Positions 29,265 to 38,074 of a stretch of DNA of 64,000 nt are shown here, one piece after another (position 1 is the stretch's first letter; each line of letters begins with the position of its first letter). A program made the position numbers and the translations under genes. Below the pieces are notes generated by a model. It was not told the origin of the DNA, did not search any database, and worked only from the letters and a program-made list of their open reading frames with translations. Source of the DNA: JAMXLO01 sp963812075 (GTDB lineage: Bacteria; Pseudomonadota; Alphaproteobacteria; Acetobacterales; Acetobacteraceae); NCBI GenBank assembly GCA_963812075.1, contig CAWETN010000001.1, positions 1 through 64,000 of the forward strand, read 5' to 3'.

Positions 29265-30224
29265 ATGAGCACCGCCATGCCGGCCTCCCCGTCGCGCAAC
29301 CACCCGCTGCGGGTCGGCACGCGCGGCTCGCCGCTCGCGCTGATCCAGACCCGCGGCTTCATCCAGCTGCTGGCGCGCGCCATTCCGGCGTCGCTCGAGG
29401 AGCACGTGATCCGCACCACGGGCGACGCGGTGCAGGACCGCCGCCTGGCCGAGATCGGCGGCAAGGGGCTGTTCGCCAAGGAGATCCACGAGGCACTCGC
29501 CGACGGCCGGATCGACCTCGCGGTGCACAGCCTGAAGGACCTGGAGACCGAGTTGCCGCCGGGCATCGTGTTGGGCTGCACGCTGCGGCGCGAGGATGCG
29601 CGCGACGCGCTGATCCTGGCACCCGGTGCGCGCCCCGACCCGGACCGGCCGTTCGACAGCCTGCCGGCGGGAGCGCTGATCGGCACCGCCTCGGTGCGTC
29701 GCCAGGCACAGCTGCTGCATGTGCGTCCGGATCTTGCCATCACCATGCTGCGCGGCAACGTGCAGACGCGGCTCGAGAAGCTGGCCGCCGGCGTCTGCGC
29801 CGCCTCGCTGCTGGCCTATGCGGGATTGAAGCGCCTTGGCCTGGCAGATCGGGCCAGCGTCGTGCTCGACCCGGAGACCATGGTGCCAGCCGCGGGCCAG
29901 GGCATAGTCGGCGTCACCGTGCGGGAGGCCGACGTGGAGCTTCGCACCGCGTTGGCCGCCATCGAGGACGCCGAGGCACGCACCGCAGCCACCGCCGAGC
30001 GGGCGCTGCTGGCGCGGCTCGACGGTTCCTGCCGCACGCCGATCGCGGCATATGCGCGGTGCCCGGCGGGTGGCGATCTGCAGCTGACCGGGCTGGTCGC
30101 GCGCGCCGATGGGTCTTTCCTCGTCAAACGCGGCCTCTCCGGCGCCGCTGCCGACGCAGTGAGGATCGGCCTCGAACTCGGAGCCCAGCTGCGCGCCGAC
30201 AGCCCAGACGACATCTTTGCCTGA
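29265..30224 (+). CDS. hemC: Porphobilinogen deaminase (hydroxymethylbilane synthase)
   Basis: HemC joins four porphobilinogens into hydroxymethylbilane. The 319-residue protein has RVGTRGSPLALIQT, HSLKDLETELPPG, the TASVRRQAQL block and the dipyrromethane-cofactor cysteine in DGSCRTPIAAY near residue 255. The start MSTAMPAS gives a slightly extended N-terminus. hemD overlaps its end by 8 bases, so the two are coupled. Confidence 0.97.
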   Translation: MSTAMPASPSRNHPLRVGTRGSPLALIQTRGFIQLLARAIPASLEEHVIRTTGDAVQDRRLAEIGGKGLFAKEIHEALADGRIDLAVHSLKDLETELPPGIVLGCTLRREDARDALILAPGARPDPDRPFDSLPAGALIGTASVRRQAQLLHVRPDLAITMLRGNVQTRLEKLAAGVCAASLLAYAGLKRLGLADRASVVLDPETMVPAAGQGIVGVTVREADVELRTALAAIEDAEARTAATAERALLARLDGSCRTPIAAYARCPAGGDLQLTGLVARADGSFLVKRGLSGAAADAVRIGLELGAQLRADSPDDIFA

Positions 30225-30927
30225 CGCCGGCCCCGGCGTTCTGATCACCCGCCCTGAACCGGGCGCCAGCGACACCGCCGCGCGCGTGGCGGCAATGGGA
30301 TACCGGCCCGTCGTTGCCCCACTGCTCGAAATCCGCACCCTTGGCGCGCCGCTGTCGCTCCCGGCACGGATCCAGGCGATACTGGCCACCAGCGGAAGCG
30401 CCGTCCCGTGCCTGCCGGCGAGCCATCGCCACCTGCCGCTCTACGCCGTGGGCAACGCCACCGCCGCGCGCGCACGCGCGGCCGGATTCAGCCGCATCGA
30501 CAGCGCCGATGGGGATGCCGGAGCGTTGGCGGCACTGGTGGCCCGATGCTGCGATCCGCACGCCGGACCCCTGCTGCTCGTCTCGGGTCGCGACCAGGGG
30601 ATGAGCCTGGCCGCCGATCTGCGCGGCCGCGGCTTCGCCGTCGTCAGGCGCGTCGTGTACGCCGCAGTTCCGGCCGCGGTTCTGCCGGACGCCGCGCGCG
30701 CCGCGTTCCGCTCGGCGGAGCTGTCCGCGGCGCTGTTCTTTTCGGCGGAAACCGCGCGGCAGGGCGTCCGCCTGCTGAAGGCCGCACGTCTTGCGGAGGC
30801 GGCCCGATCGGTCGACGCGCTGGCTATCGGCCCGCCGAGCGCCGTGGCATTACAGGCGCTTCCCTGGCGACGCATCCTCGTCGCCGCCCGCCCCAACCAG
30901 GACGCGATGCTGGCACTGCTCCGATGA
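30217..30927 (+). CDS. hemD: Uroporphyrinogen-III synthase
   Basis: HemD cyclises hydroxymethylbilane with inversion of ring D. HemD is poorly conserved; the evidence is the N-terminal GVLITRPEPGASDTAA block, the LLVSGRD segment between domains, FFSAETA near the end, a length of 236 residues and position directly after hemC. The start is an inferred TTG at 30217, which overlaps hemC by 8 bases; no ATG or GTG fits better. The next gene starts within its stop codon. Confidence 0.88.
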   Translation: MPDAGPGVLITRPEPGASDTAARVAAMGYRPVVAPLLEIRTLGAPLSLPARIQAILATSGSAVPCLPASHRHLPLYAVGNATAARARAAGFSRIDSADGDAGALAALVARCCDPHAGPLLLVSGRDQGMSLAADLRGRGFAVVRRVVYAAVPAAVLPDAARAAFRSAELSAALFFSAETARQGVRLLKAARLAEAARSVDALAIGPPSAVALQALPWRRILVAARPNQDAMLALLR

Positions 30928-31898
30928 GTGATCCGATCGACCACCCGCCGGAGGAACACGTCGAGCCGCCCGCGCCACCGGGCCCCGAACCCCGCCCGAT
31001 CGTGCGCTCCTGGCTGCCGTGGATGACCGGCGCCGGCTTCCTGGTCGTTGCGGCGGCATTGAGCTGGGTCTGGCGGCACCCCGACATCCCGGCGCCGTCC
31101 ACCGAGGCGACCGATGCACTGGGCCGCCAGGTCGCCACACTGGACAGCCGGGTGACCCGGCTGGAACAGCGGCCGCAGCCGCAAGGCGCCGATCTTGCCC
31201 CGCTCGCTGCCCGCGTCGCCGCCCTGGAGCAGCGCCCCGCCACGCCGGCCCCGACCGCCGCGCCCGATCTCGCCCCGCTGGAGCGGCGCATCGCGGCGCT
31301 GGAACAGCGGCAACCGCCTGACCTCGCGCCCCTCGAGGCGCGGATTGCCAACCTGGACAATGCCACCCGGGCGGCGCAGAGCGACCTGGCCCGCCGGCAG
31401 GATGCGGAGGAAAGCCGGATTGCCGCGATCGAGAAGGCGGCCCGCCGGGCTCCGCTTGTGCAGGCCGCATCCCTGGCGCTGGCGGCGGGCCACAAGCTGG
31501 GCGACCTGCCTGGTGCGCCCGCGGCGCTTGCGCGCTTTGCCAACGACGATCCGCCCACCGAGGCTTCGCTGCGCCTCGCGTTTCCCGCTGCCGCGCGCCA
31601 GGCGCTGGAAGTCGCGCATCCGTCGGTGGAGGGAAAACCTCTGCTGACCCGGCTCTGGGCCCAGGCGCAGGACCTCGTCACCATCCGACAGGGCGACCGC
31701 GTGCTGGTCGGCGATCCGGTTGCCGGGGTGCTGGAGCATGCGCGCGCCAAACTGGACGCCGGGGACCTGGCCGGGGCGGTGGCGGAGGTCGGCGCCCTGC
31801 AGGGTGCCCCGGCGCAGGCGATGGCGGCTTGGCTCGCGCAGGCCAGGTCGCTGCTGGAGGCACGCGCCGCTCTTGCCACCTGGGCCGCGGCGGGCTGA
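30924..31898 (+). CDS. Mitofilin-like inner-membrane protein
   Basis: The 324-residue protein has a short proline-rich cytoplasmic N-terminus, one membrane segment (about 30-48: MTGAGFLVVAAALSW), a long coiled-coil-like region with repeated LAPL..RIAALEQR heptads, and a helical C-terminal domain. This layout matches alphaproteobacterial mitofilin-related proteins (COG4223) encoded between hemD and hemY, which are linked to membrane organisation. It is joined to hemD by an ATGA overlap and to hemY by a TGATG overlap. Its direct role in heme synthesis is unproven. Confidence 0.8.
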   Translation: MSDPIDHPPEEHVEPPAPPGPEPRPIVRSWLPWMTGAGFLVVAAALSWVWRHPDIPAPSTEATDALGRQVATLDSRVTRLEQRPQPQGADLAPLAARVAALEQRPATPAPTAAPDLAPLERRIAALEQRQPPDLAPLEARIANLDNATRAAQSDLARRQDAEESRIAAIEKAARRAPLVQAASLALAAGHKLGDLPGAPAALARFANDDPPTEASLRLAFPAAARQALEVAHPSVEGKPLLTRLWAQAQDLVTIRQGDRVLVGDPVAGVLEHARAKLDAGDLAGAVAEVGALQGAPAQAMAAWLAQARSLLEARAALATWAAAG

Positions 31899-33211
31899 TG
31901 CGCCGCATCCTGCTCGTGCTGCTGGCCGCGGGGGTGACGGTTGCTCTCGCGTGGGGACTGGCCGGCCTGCCGGGTCGCGTCAGCGCGGAAATTGGCGACT
32001 ACAGCTTCGCCGCCCCCGTTTCCGTGGTGGCTCTCGGCCTGCTGCTGCTGTTCGCGCTGCTGTACGTGCTGTTCCGGCTGCTTGGCGCCCTGATCCGCCT
32101 GCCGCGCACGCTGCGTGAGCGGCAGGCGGCGCGGCGGCGGCGTGCAGGGGACACCGCGCTGACGCGTACCCTGCTGGCGCTCGCCGCCGGCGAGACGGGC
32201 GATGCGCGGCGCGAGGCCGGCCGTGCGCGACGTCTCCTGGGCGACACCCCCGCAACGCTGCTGCTGGCCGCGGAGGCCGGCCGGATCGCCGGCCGCACGG
32301 ACGAGGCAGAGGCGGCGTTCCGCACGCTCGCTGAGCGCGACGACGCAGCATTCCTCGGCCTGCGCGGGCTGCTGCGCCAGGCGATCGAGCGGCAGGATTG
32401 GGCCGAGGCCACCGCGCTCGCGCGGCGCGCCGAGACGGTCGAGCCGGGTGCCGCCTGGCTGCGGCGCGAGCGGGCGCGGCTCGCGGTGCGGGCGGGCGAC
32501 TGGTCGGAGGCGCTCGCGCTGGCCGATGCCGATGCCCCCAAGGCGGCGCTTGCCACCGCCGCGGCGCAGGCCACGAGCGACGCAGCGCGGGGCATGCGGC
32601 TGGGGAAGCTGGCCTGGCAGGACGATCCCGCGCTGGCGCCGGCCGCGCTGGCCTACGCGACGCGGCTGCGTGCGGCTGGGCGAGAGAACCGCGCGCTGGC
32701 GGCGATCCGCCACACCTGGGCGATCGCCCCGCAGCCCGATCTCGCAGCGTTCGCGCTGGCACCGGTGAGCGACCCATTGCAGCGTACGCAGGCCGCGCAA
32801 CGGCTGACCCAGGCCAATCCGGAGCATGCCGAAAGCCGCCTGCTGCTGGCGCGGACGGCGCTCGAGGCCGGGCTGACCGGCGAGGCGCGTCGCCAGGCAG
32901 AGGCGGCGGTCGCGGCCGGCCTCAACCAGCGTCGGCTGTGGCTGCTGATCGCCGAGATCGAGGAGGCCGAAGGCGGCGACGGCGAGGCCGGCCGGCTGGC
33001 GCAGCGGGACGCGCTGCGGCGCGCCGCCGTTGCCGACCCGGACCCGACCTGGCATTGCGACGCCTGCCACACGGCACATGCGTCCTGGCAGCCGCACTGT
33101 CCGGACTGCTTCACCGTGGGCAGCCTGCGGTGGGGCGCCACCGTCCCGGCGGACGCGCCGCGCACGCTGCAGGATGCGTCGGCGACCTTCCTCATCGGGC
33201 CGGCCGAATAG
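31898..33211 (+). CDS. hemY: HemY family TPR membrane protein with C-terminal zinc-ribbon-like motif
   Basis: The 437-residue protein has two N-terminal membrane segments (about 4-23 and 42-65) of the HemY_N type, then TPR-like helical repeats. The C-terminus carries C-x2-C-x10-C-x2-C (CDAC...CPDC) with a Trp between, similar to the rubredoxin-like metal site of LapB. HemY of this kind is placed in late heme synthesis by genomic association; it is not the HemY protoporphyrinogen oxidase of Gram-positives. It is the last gene of the hemC-hemD run, overlapping the previous stop by one base. Confidence 0.88.
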   Translation: MRRILLVLLAAGVTVALAWGLAGLPGRVSAEIGDYSFAAPVSVVALGLLLLFALLYVLFRLLGALIRLPRTLRERQAARRRRAGDTALTRTLLALAAGETGDARREAGRARRLLGDTPATLLLAAEAGRIAGRTDEAEAAFRTLAERDDAAFLGLRGLLRQAIERQDWAEATALARRAETVEPGAAWLRRERARLAVRAGDWSEALALADADAPKAALATAAAQATSDAARGMRLGKLAWQDDPALAPAALAYATRLRAAGRENRALAAIRHTWAIAPQPDLAAFALAPVSDPLQRTQAAQRLTQANPEHAESRLLLARTALEAGLTGEARRQAEAAVAAGLNQRRLWLLIAEIEEAEGGDGEAGRLAQRDALRRAAVADPDPTWHCDACHTAHASWQPHCPDCFTVGSLRWGATVPADAPRTLQDASATFLIGPAE

Positions 33212-33226
33212 CAGCCTGCGTGTGTT

Positions 33227-34261
33227 TCAGTCCGGACCCCGGTGTGTATGTTCTGACGCGGAGTCGTTGCGCCGTCGCTGCTGTCGGTTGCCGAACAGCC
33301 GGCGTACCCGCGGCAATGACGACCAGACATAATCGCCGTACAGGAATGGCTCGAACGGTGCAGTATTCGCCAGCGGAAGCGGTGCAATTTGCCAGTCGAG
33401 CCGCGGCTCGAAGAAAAACGGTATCGAGAATCGCTCCCGTTCCGGCGAGAGGACGCGATGTTCGCAAGCGATTGTTCGGCCGCCCGTCCATGTCGCGAGC
33501 AGCCTGCCGCAATTGACCACCAACTGACCTTCGCGCGGCAAGATATCGACCCAACTGCCTCCGGGCAGCCGCACCTGGAGCCCCGGCGTGATGTCCTGCA
33601 GCAGTAGCGTCAGGCAGCCAAAGTCCACATGAGGTTCGCTGACGATCATGCGTTGATCGTTGTCACGAAAGACGAGGGCGCCCGCGCCATCAGCGTCGGC
33701 CGGACGGGGCAGGTACCGCAGTAGCCGCATCTGGGAGGCGCCGCCGACGAACGGCCTTGCCAGCTCGTGCTCGGAGAGGCCCAGCCCGCGGGCGATGCTC
33801 CGCAGCAGAGTCGCGCCAACCTGCTCCATCGCCAGGAAATGCGATCGCACCCGCCTCTCTCCAGCCTGGAACGACCGCTTCGGGCGGCATCGGCGTCCGA
33901 CCAGTGAGGGGATCGTCGTCATCGATGGCTGCACCGTCGCGTACGACGTCTGCCCCGATCTGGAACGCGTCGTACCACGACAGACGCCCCGGCTGAGGCG
34001 GAAACCATCCGCGATGGCTGAGCGGCCGCGACGGATCGCGCGTGTTTCCAGCCAAGCCTTCGATCACACGGACGGCGCGCCGAACAGGCGCAGCATGCTC
34101 CGCCGGGCTGCCACATCGATGTGTATGTCGCAGGGCAGCCCCGTGATCGTCATCATGCCGGTGACCGTCATGGCCTGGAGCACCCTCACATCGACGCCTT
34201 CCCTTTCGGGCGAGGGTGGCCCGAAGAGCGGGCACACGTCGATCTCGGGCGCGTCATCCAT
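33227..34261 (-). CDS. Isopenicillin N synthase-like 2OG-Fe(II) oxygenase (frameshifted)
   Basis: Three consecutive frames together give a protein of about 340 residues. The N-terminal piece reads MDDAPEIDVCPLFG; the middle piece has RGWFPPQPGRLSWYD; the C-terminal piece has the iron-binding His-x-Asp in SEPHVDFGCLTLL, the distal His in CEHRVLSP and the RFSIPFF block with the 2-oxoglutarate-binding Arg. Frame changes lie near 34070 and 33865. The family hydroxylates or cyclises small molecules; the substrate is unknown. It lies 55 bases downstream of an M23 peptidase gene on the same strand. It is either an error-ridden intact gene or a decaying one. Confidence 0.75.
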
Positions 34262-34315
34262 ACCGATCAAACTGGCGTCTCCATGGCGAATCGGAGCCGA
34301 GAAACGACCAGCCAC

Positions 34316-34831
34316 CTACCGCGCGCGCTTCTCCTCGGGGGCGTGCGCCTCCTCCAGCGGCTCCGGCGCCGGCTGCGGGCAGTGCGACAGTGCAAGGTAT
34401 GGCTTCGGATCGACCGCGCGACCGTCCACGCGCACCTCGAAATGCACGTGCGGCCCATGCGCCCGACCGGTCGTGCCGACGCGGCCGATCACCTCGCCCG
34501 CGGCAACCGGCTCGCCCGGCGCGATGCCCGAAGCGAACGCCGACATGTGGCCATAGCGGGTGATCAGGCCGTCGGCGTGACGGATATCGACGATCCGACC
34601 ATAGGCGAAATACCAGCCGGCATACACCACGGTGCCGCCGGCGGCGGCGCGGATCGGCGAGCCGTATGGTGCCATCAGATCGATGCCGGTATGGAAGTGG
34701 CTGAAGCCGCGCGAGATGTAGTTGAGGCGCTCGGGCGGGGTTATCATGCCGATGCAGCCAGACGGTTCGTCTGCGGCGCCGACGGCGGGGAAGGCGAGGC
34801 ACAGTGCAACGACGAGGGCTGGTGCGCGCAT
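34316..34831 (-). CDS. M23 family metallopeptidase (LytM-type)
   Basis: This 171-residue secreted protein has a signal peptide (MRAPALVVALCLAFPAVGAA) and one M23 domain. The zinc ligands are visible as HTGIDL (His and Asp) and HVHFEV, with RYGHMSAF between them, so it is probably catalytically competent against peptidoglycan cross-links. The C-terminus is short and charged. There is no coiled coil or LysM region. Its 5' end overlaps the divergent transporter gene by up to 28 bases, depending on the transporter start. Confidence 0.9.
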   Translation of the reverse strand: MRAPALVVALCLAFPAVGAADEPSGCIGMITPPERLNYISRGFSHFHTGIDLMAPYGSPIRAAAGGTVVYAGWYFAYGRIVDIRHADGLITRYGHMSAFASGIAPGEPVAAGEVIGRVGTTGRAHGPHVHFEVRVDGRAVDPKPYLALSHCPQPAPEPLEEAHAPEEKRAR

Positions 34832-35718
34832 CGCCGCAGCAAACAGGAGACCGGCGCGCGAGTCGAGGCGGCCTGAGCGATCTCGGCCCGGGCATCACTT
34901 CGGCACTGTCGTACAGCGCTGCCGATGTCCTCGGCAAGATCGTGTTCAACGACGGCATGGACGTGCTGTCGTTCATCACCACGCGCGGCGTGCTGACGGC
35001 GGTGTTCTTCTGGTTCTGGCTGCGGCGCAGCCCGCCTTCCAGGCCGCACACCAGGCGCGAACGCGTCGTGTCGATCGTCATCGGCCTGATGTTCTCGATC
35101 AACGTGTTCGCGCTGCTGCTGGCGATTCAGCTGCTGCCGCTGTCGATCGCCATCCTGACCTTTTTCATCTATCCGCTGCTGACCGGGCTGGCAGGTGCGG
35201 TCACCGGCATCGACCGGGTCGGCCTGCGCGGGCTGCTGGCGGCGCTGGCCGCGTTCGCCGGCCTGGCGATGATGCTGGGCGCGCGGCTGGGAGAAGTGGA
35301 ACTGCTCGGTGTCGCCTGCGCCTTGGCGGCGGCGGTGCTGCGCGTGGTGTCGCTGCTGGTCACCCGCGCCGCGCTGCGCGAGACGGATTCGCGGCTGAAC
35401 ACCTGGTATTCGCTGCTGCCCTCGGCGGCGGTGTTCCTGCTGGCATCGCTGCTGACGCAGACATGGCACCCGCCGCTGTCCACCGCCGGCTGGGTCGCGT
35501 TCGTCGGCATGAGTGTCACCAGCACGCTCTCGCTGCTGACCGGGTTCGTGTCGATCCTGCGCGTCGGCCCGTTCCGTACCGCGCTGATCATGAACCTGGA
35601 GCCGCTGGTCACGACGCTGGGCAGCATCGCATTGCTGGGCGAGGTGCTGACGCCGGTGCAGACGATCGGCGGCACGATCATGCTGGTGGCGCTGTGCGCG
35701 TTTCAGCTGCGCCGGTGA
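34804..35718 (+). CDS. EamA/DMT superfamily transporter
   Basis: This inner-membrane protein of about 304 residues has roughly ten membrane spans in two EamA repeats (SALSYSAADVLGKIVF... and ...LLPSAAVFLLASLL). The second repeat ends with the typical NLEPLVTTLGSIALLGE motif. The substrate is unknown; family members export amino acids or metabolites. The start is uncertain: GTG 34804 or GTG 34822, the latter preceded by GAGGG. Either overlaps the divergent M23 gene. Confidence 0.88.
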   Translation: MQRRGLVRASPQQTGDRRASRGGLSDLGPGITSALSYSAADVLGKIVFNDGMDVLSFITTRGVLTAVFFWFWLRRSPPSRPHTRRERVVSIVIGLMFSINVFALLLAIQLLPLSIAILTFFIYPLLTGLAGAVTGIDRVGLRGLLAALAAFAGLAMMLGARLGEVELLGVACALAAAVLRVVSLLVTRAALRETDSRLNTWYSLLPSAAVFLLASLLTQTWHPPLSTAGWVAFVGMSVTSTLSLLTGFVSILRVGPFRTALIMNLEPLVTTLGSIALLGEVLTPVQTIGGTIMLVALCAFQLRR

Positions 35719-35797
35719 CTGACCGCGCCGTGCCACACATGAAGGGGCTTGCTTCGTCGTTCCGCTCCTCGCAAATGACAGCGGGGCGGGAGGTGCG

Positions 35798-36679
35798 TTA
35801 TCGCAATTCGAACCCCAAATTCCGCAGCGCCTCGCGCATGCGGTCGCGGCCGCGCAGCGCCGCTGCGTCCTTCACGCGGTTGAGGCATTGCTGCGTCCAG
35901 TCGATCGGCTTCATGCCCTGCTCGCGCTGGAAGCTGCGGATCGTCGCGTTGTAGCCATCGATCGCATCGCTGCGCTGGACGGCAGAGTACTGCTCGCGGT
36001 GCAGCACCACGGACTGCGGCAGGCGCGGCTTGATGTCGGTCGGCCGGTCCGGATCGGGATAGCCGACCGACATGCCGAACACCGCGAAGACATGCGGCGG
36101 CAAGCCGAGTTCGGCAGCGATCTGCTCGGGCAGATTGCGCATCGCTCCGATATAGACGCCGCCCAGGCCGAGCGACTCCGCGGCGATCAGGGCGCTCTGC
36201 GCGGCCAGCGCCGCATCGACCACGCCGACGATGAACTCCTCCAGATAGTGCGTGCCGTCCACCTGCGCCTGTCGCTCGGCGGCGATGCGATCCAGCCGCG
36301 ACAGATCGGCGAGCCATACCAGCAGCAGCGGCGCATCGCGGATGAACTGCTGCTGACCGGCAAGGTCCGCCAGGCGCGACTTGCGCCCCGGCTCCTGCAC
36401 CGCGACTACGCTCCAGAACTGCAGATTGGACGAGGTGGAGGCGGACTGCGCGGCGGCGACCAGCAGCTCCAGCGTACCCTCGGGCAACGGGCGCGGCAGG
36501 AAGCCGCGCACCGAGCGATGATCGAGAACCGTTTCCAGCACCGCGTTCCATTGTGCAGGTGCAGCAAGCGCGCCGTCGCGATTGCGTCGCTTCAGCAGTG
36601 AGTGTGCATCGGCGGCGGGCTCCGCCTGGGTGCTTGCGGATGACACGTGACTCTCCAGATATGGGCGAGTGTCGATCAT
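35798..36679 (-). CDS. NfsA-like nitroreductase family NAD(P)H oxidoreductase
   Basis: The 293-residue flavoprotein of the nitroreductase fold has DHRSVRGFLPRPLPEGTL near residue 55, the FMN-binding SASTSSNLQFWSV, GLGGVYIGAMRN and VFGMSVGYPD. This layout fits the NfsA/Frp oxygen-insensitive nitroreductases rather than BluB. The start is the ATG giving MIDTRPYLE; a start 24 bases upstream is possible. It is divergent from the dehydrogenase at 36714 across about 34 bases. The physiological substrate is unknown. Confidence 0.85.
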   Translation of the reverse strand: MIDTRPYLESHVSSASTQAEPAADAHSLLKRRNRDGALAAPAQWNAVLETVLDHRSVRGFLPRPLPEGTLELLVAAAQSASTSSNLQFWSVVAVQEPGRKSRLADLAGQQQFIRDAPLLLVWLADLSRLDRIAAERQAQVDGTHYLEEFIVGVVDAALAAQSALIAAESLGLGGVYIGAMRNLPEQIAAELGLPPHVFAVFGMSVGYPDPDRPTDIKPRLPQSVVLHREQYSAVQRSDAIDGYNATIRSFQREQGMKPIDWTQQCLNRVKDAAALRGRDRMREALRNLGFELR

Positions 36680-36713
36680 TCCCGACCCACTGCGTCCAGG
36701 CAAGGAGAGGTTG

Positions 36714-37974
36714 ATGACGATCTATTCGGGCCCTGTGTTCGACATGGCCCGCCAGCAGTTCCAGGTGATCGCCGATCATCTGGAGATCCCGCTCGATGAA
36801 CGCGACCGGCTGCTCTATCCGAAGCGCGCCATCACCGTGTCATGCCCAATTCACCGCGACGACGGACGCATCGCGGTGTTCCAGGGTTACCGCGTGCAGC
36901 ACCATCTGACGCTTGGACCGACCAAGGGCGGCACGCGCTTCTCGCTCGAGTCTCGATATCGGCGAGGTGGCGGCGCTGGCGATCTGGATGAGCTGGAAGT
37001 GCGCGCTGGCCGGCCTGCCCTATGGCGGGGCGAAAGGCGGCGTCGCCGTCGAACCGCGCGCGCTGTCACGGCACGAGCTGGAGAATCTGTCGCGCCGCTA
37101 TATGCAGGAGATGATCCCGTTCGTCGGTCCGCACACCGACGTGATGGCGCCCGACATGGGCACCAACGAGCAGGTCATGGCCTGGTTCATGGACACTTAC
37201 TCCATGTACCAGGGCCGCACCGTCACCGAGATCGTCACCGGCAAGCCGGTCGCCTCCGGCGGCACCGAGGGCAGGCGCGAGGCGACCGGTCGCGGCGTGG
37301 CGCATCTGGTCGGGCGCGCGTTGGAACGCATCGGCCTTGCGCCGCAGGGTGCGACGGCGATCGTGCAGGGCTTCGGCAATGTCGGCAGCTACACCGTGGA
37401 AACGCTGGCGCAGCGCGGTGTGAAGCTGATCGGCGTGTCGGACCACACCGCGTGCTATTTCGATCCGCGCGGGCTCGATGGGGCTGCGCTGATGAAGCAC
37501 GCGCAGGAGCACGGCGTGCTGGCGGGTTTCTCCAACCAGCTGTCGCTCGATCCGCGCGAACTGCTGGTGCAGAAGTGCGACGTACTGGTGCCGGCGGCGG
37601 TCGAGCGGGTGATCGACGCGTCGGTCGCTGCGCGGCTGCAATGCCGCGTGCTGGCGGAGGCCGCGAACGGTCCGACGACGCCGGATGCGGACGAGGTGCT
37701 GGACCAGCGGCGCGGCGAGATCTTCGTGGTGCCGGATATCCTGTGCAATGCCGGCGGCGTGGTGGTCAGCTATTTCGAATGGGTGCAGGACCTGCAGCAG
37801 TTCTTCTGGGACGAAGCCGAGGTGATGAGCAAGCTGTACCAGGTGCTGGATCGTGCGTTCACCCAGGTGATGCGCCGCGTGGAGCACGACGGCGTGCCGC
37901 ACCGCACGGCGGCGATGGCGATCGGGGTGGAGAAGGTGCGCAGCGCCAAGGCGACGCGCGGGCTGTTCCCGTAG
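36714..37974 (+). CDS. Glu/Leu/Phe/Val dehydrogenase (frameshifted)
   Basis: The enzyme oxidatively deaminates an amino acid, most likely glutamate, with NAD(P). The N-terminal part reads GPTKGGTRFSLE; after the break come AIWMSWKCALAGLPYGGAKGG with the catalytic lysines, TDVMAPDMGTNEQ, the Rossmann GFGNVGSYT and NAGGVVVSYFEWVQD. One extra base near 36951 separates the two frames; with it removed the protein has about 419 residues, normal for the family. AAGGAGAGG precedes the ATG. The NAGGVxxSYFEW block favours glutamate over leucine dehydrogenase. Confidence 0.92.
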
Positions 37975-38074
37975 GAAGCCAACGTCCGGCCGGGTTTGTC
38001 CTGGCCATCGACCGTGGCACCCTGCGGCCACGGATGGACGGCGCGAGGCCGGCCATGACGTGGGGGTGCAGGTC

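Noticed and set aside
30824..33097. A 757-codon open frame on the minus strand across the heme operon
   Set aside because: It is antisense to hemD, the mitofilin-like gene and hemY, which overlap by a few bases and have recognisable domains. No family motif is visible in the long frame.
36940..36965. Programmed ribosomal frameshift in the dehydrogenase gene
   Set aside because: There is no slippery heptamer or downstream structure, the family does not use frameshifting, and many other genes here carry the same kind of lesion.
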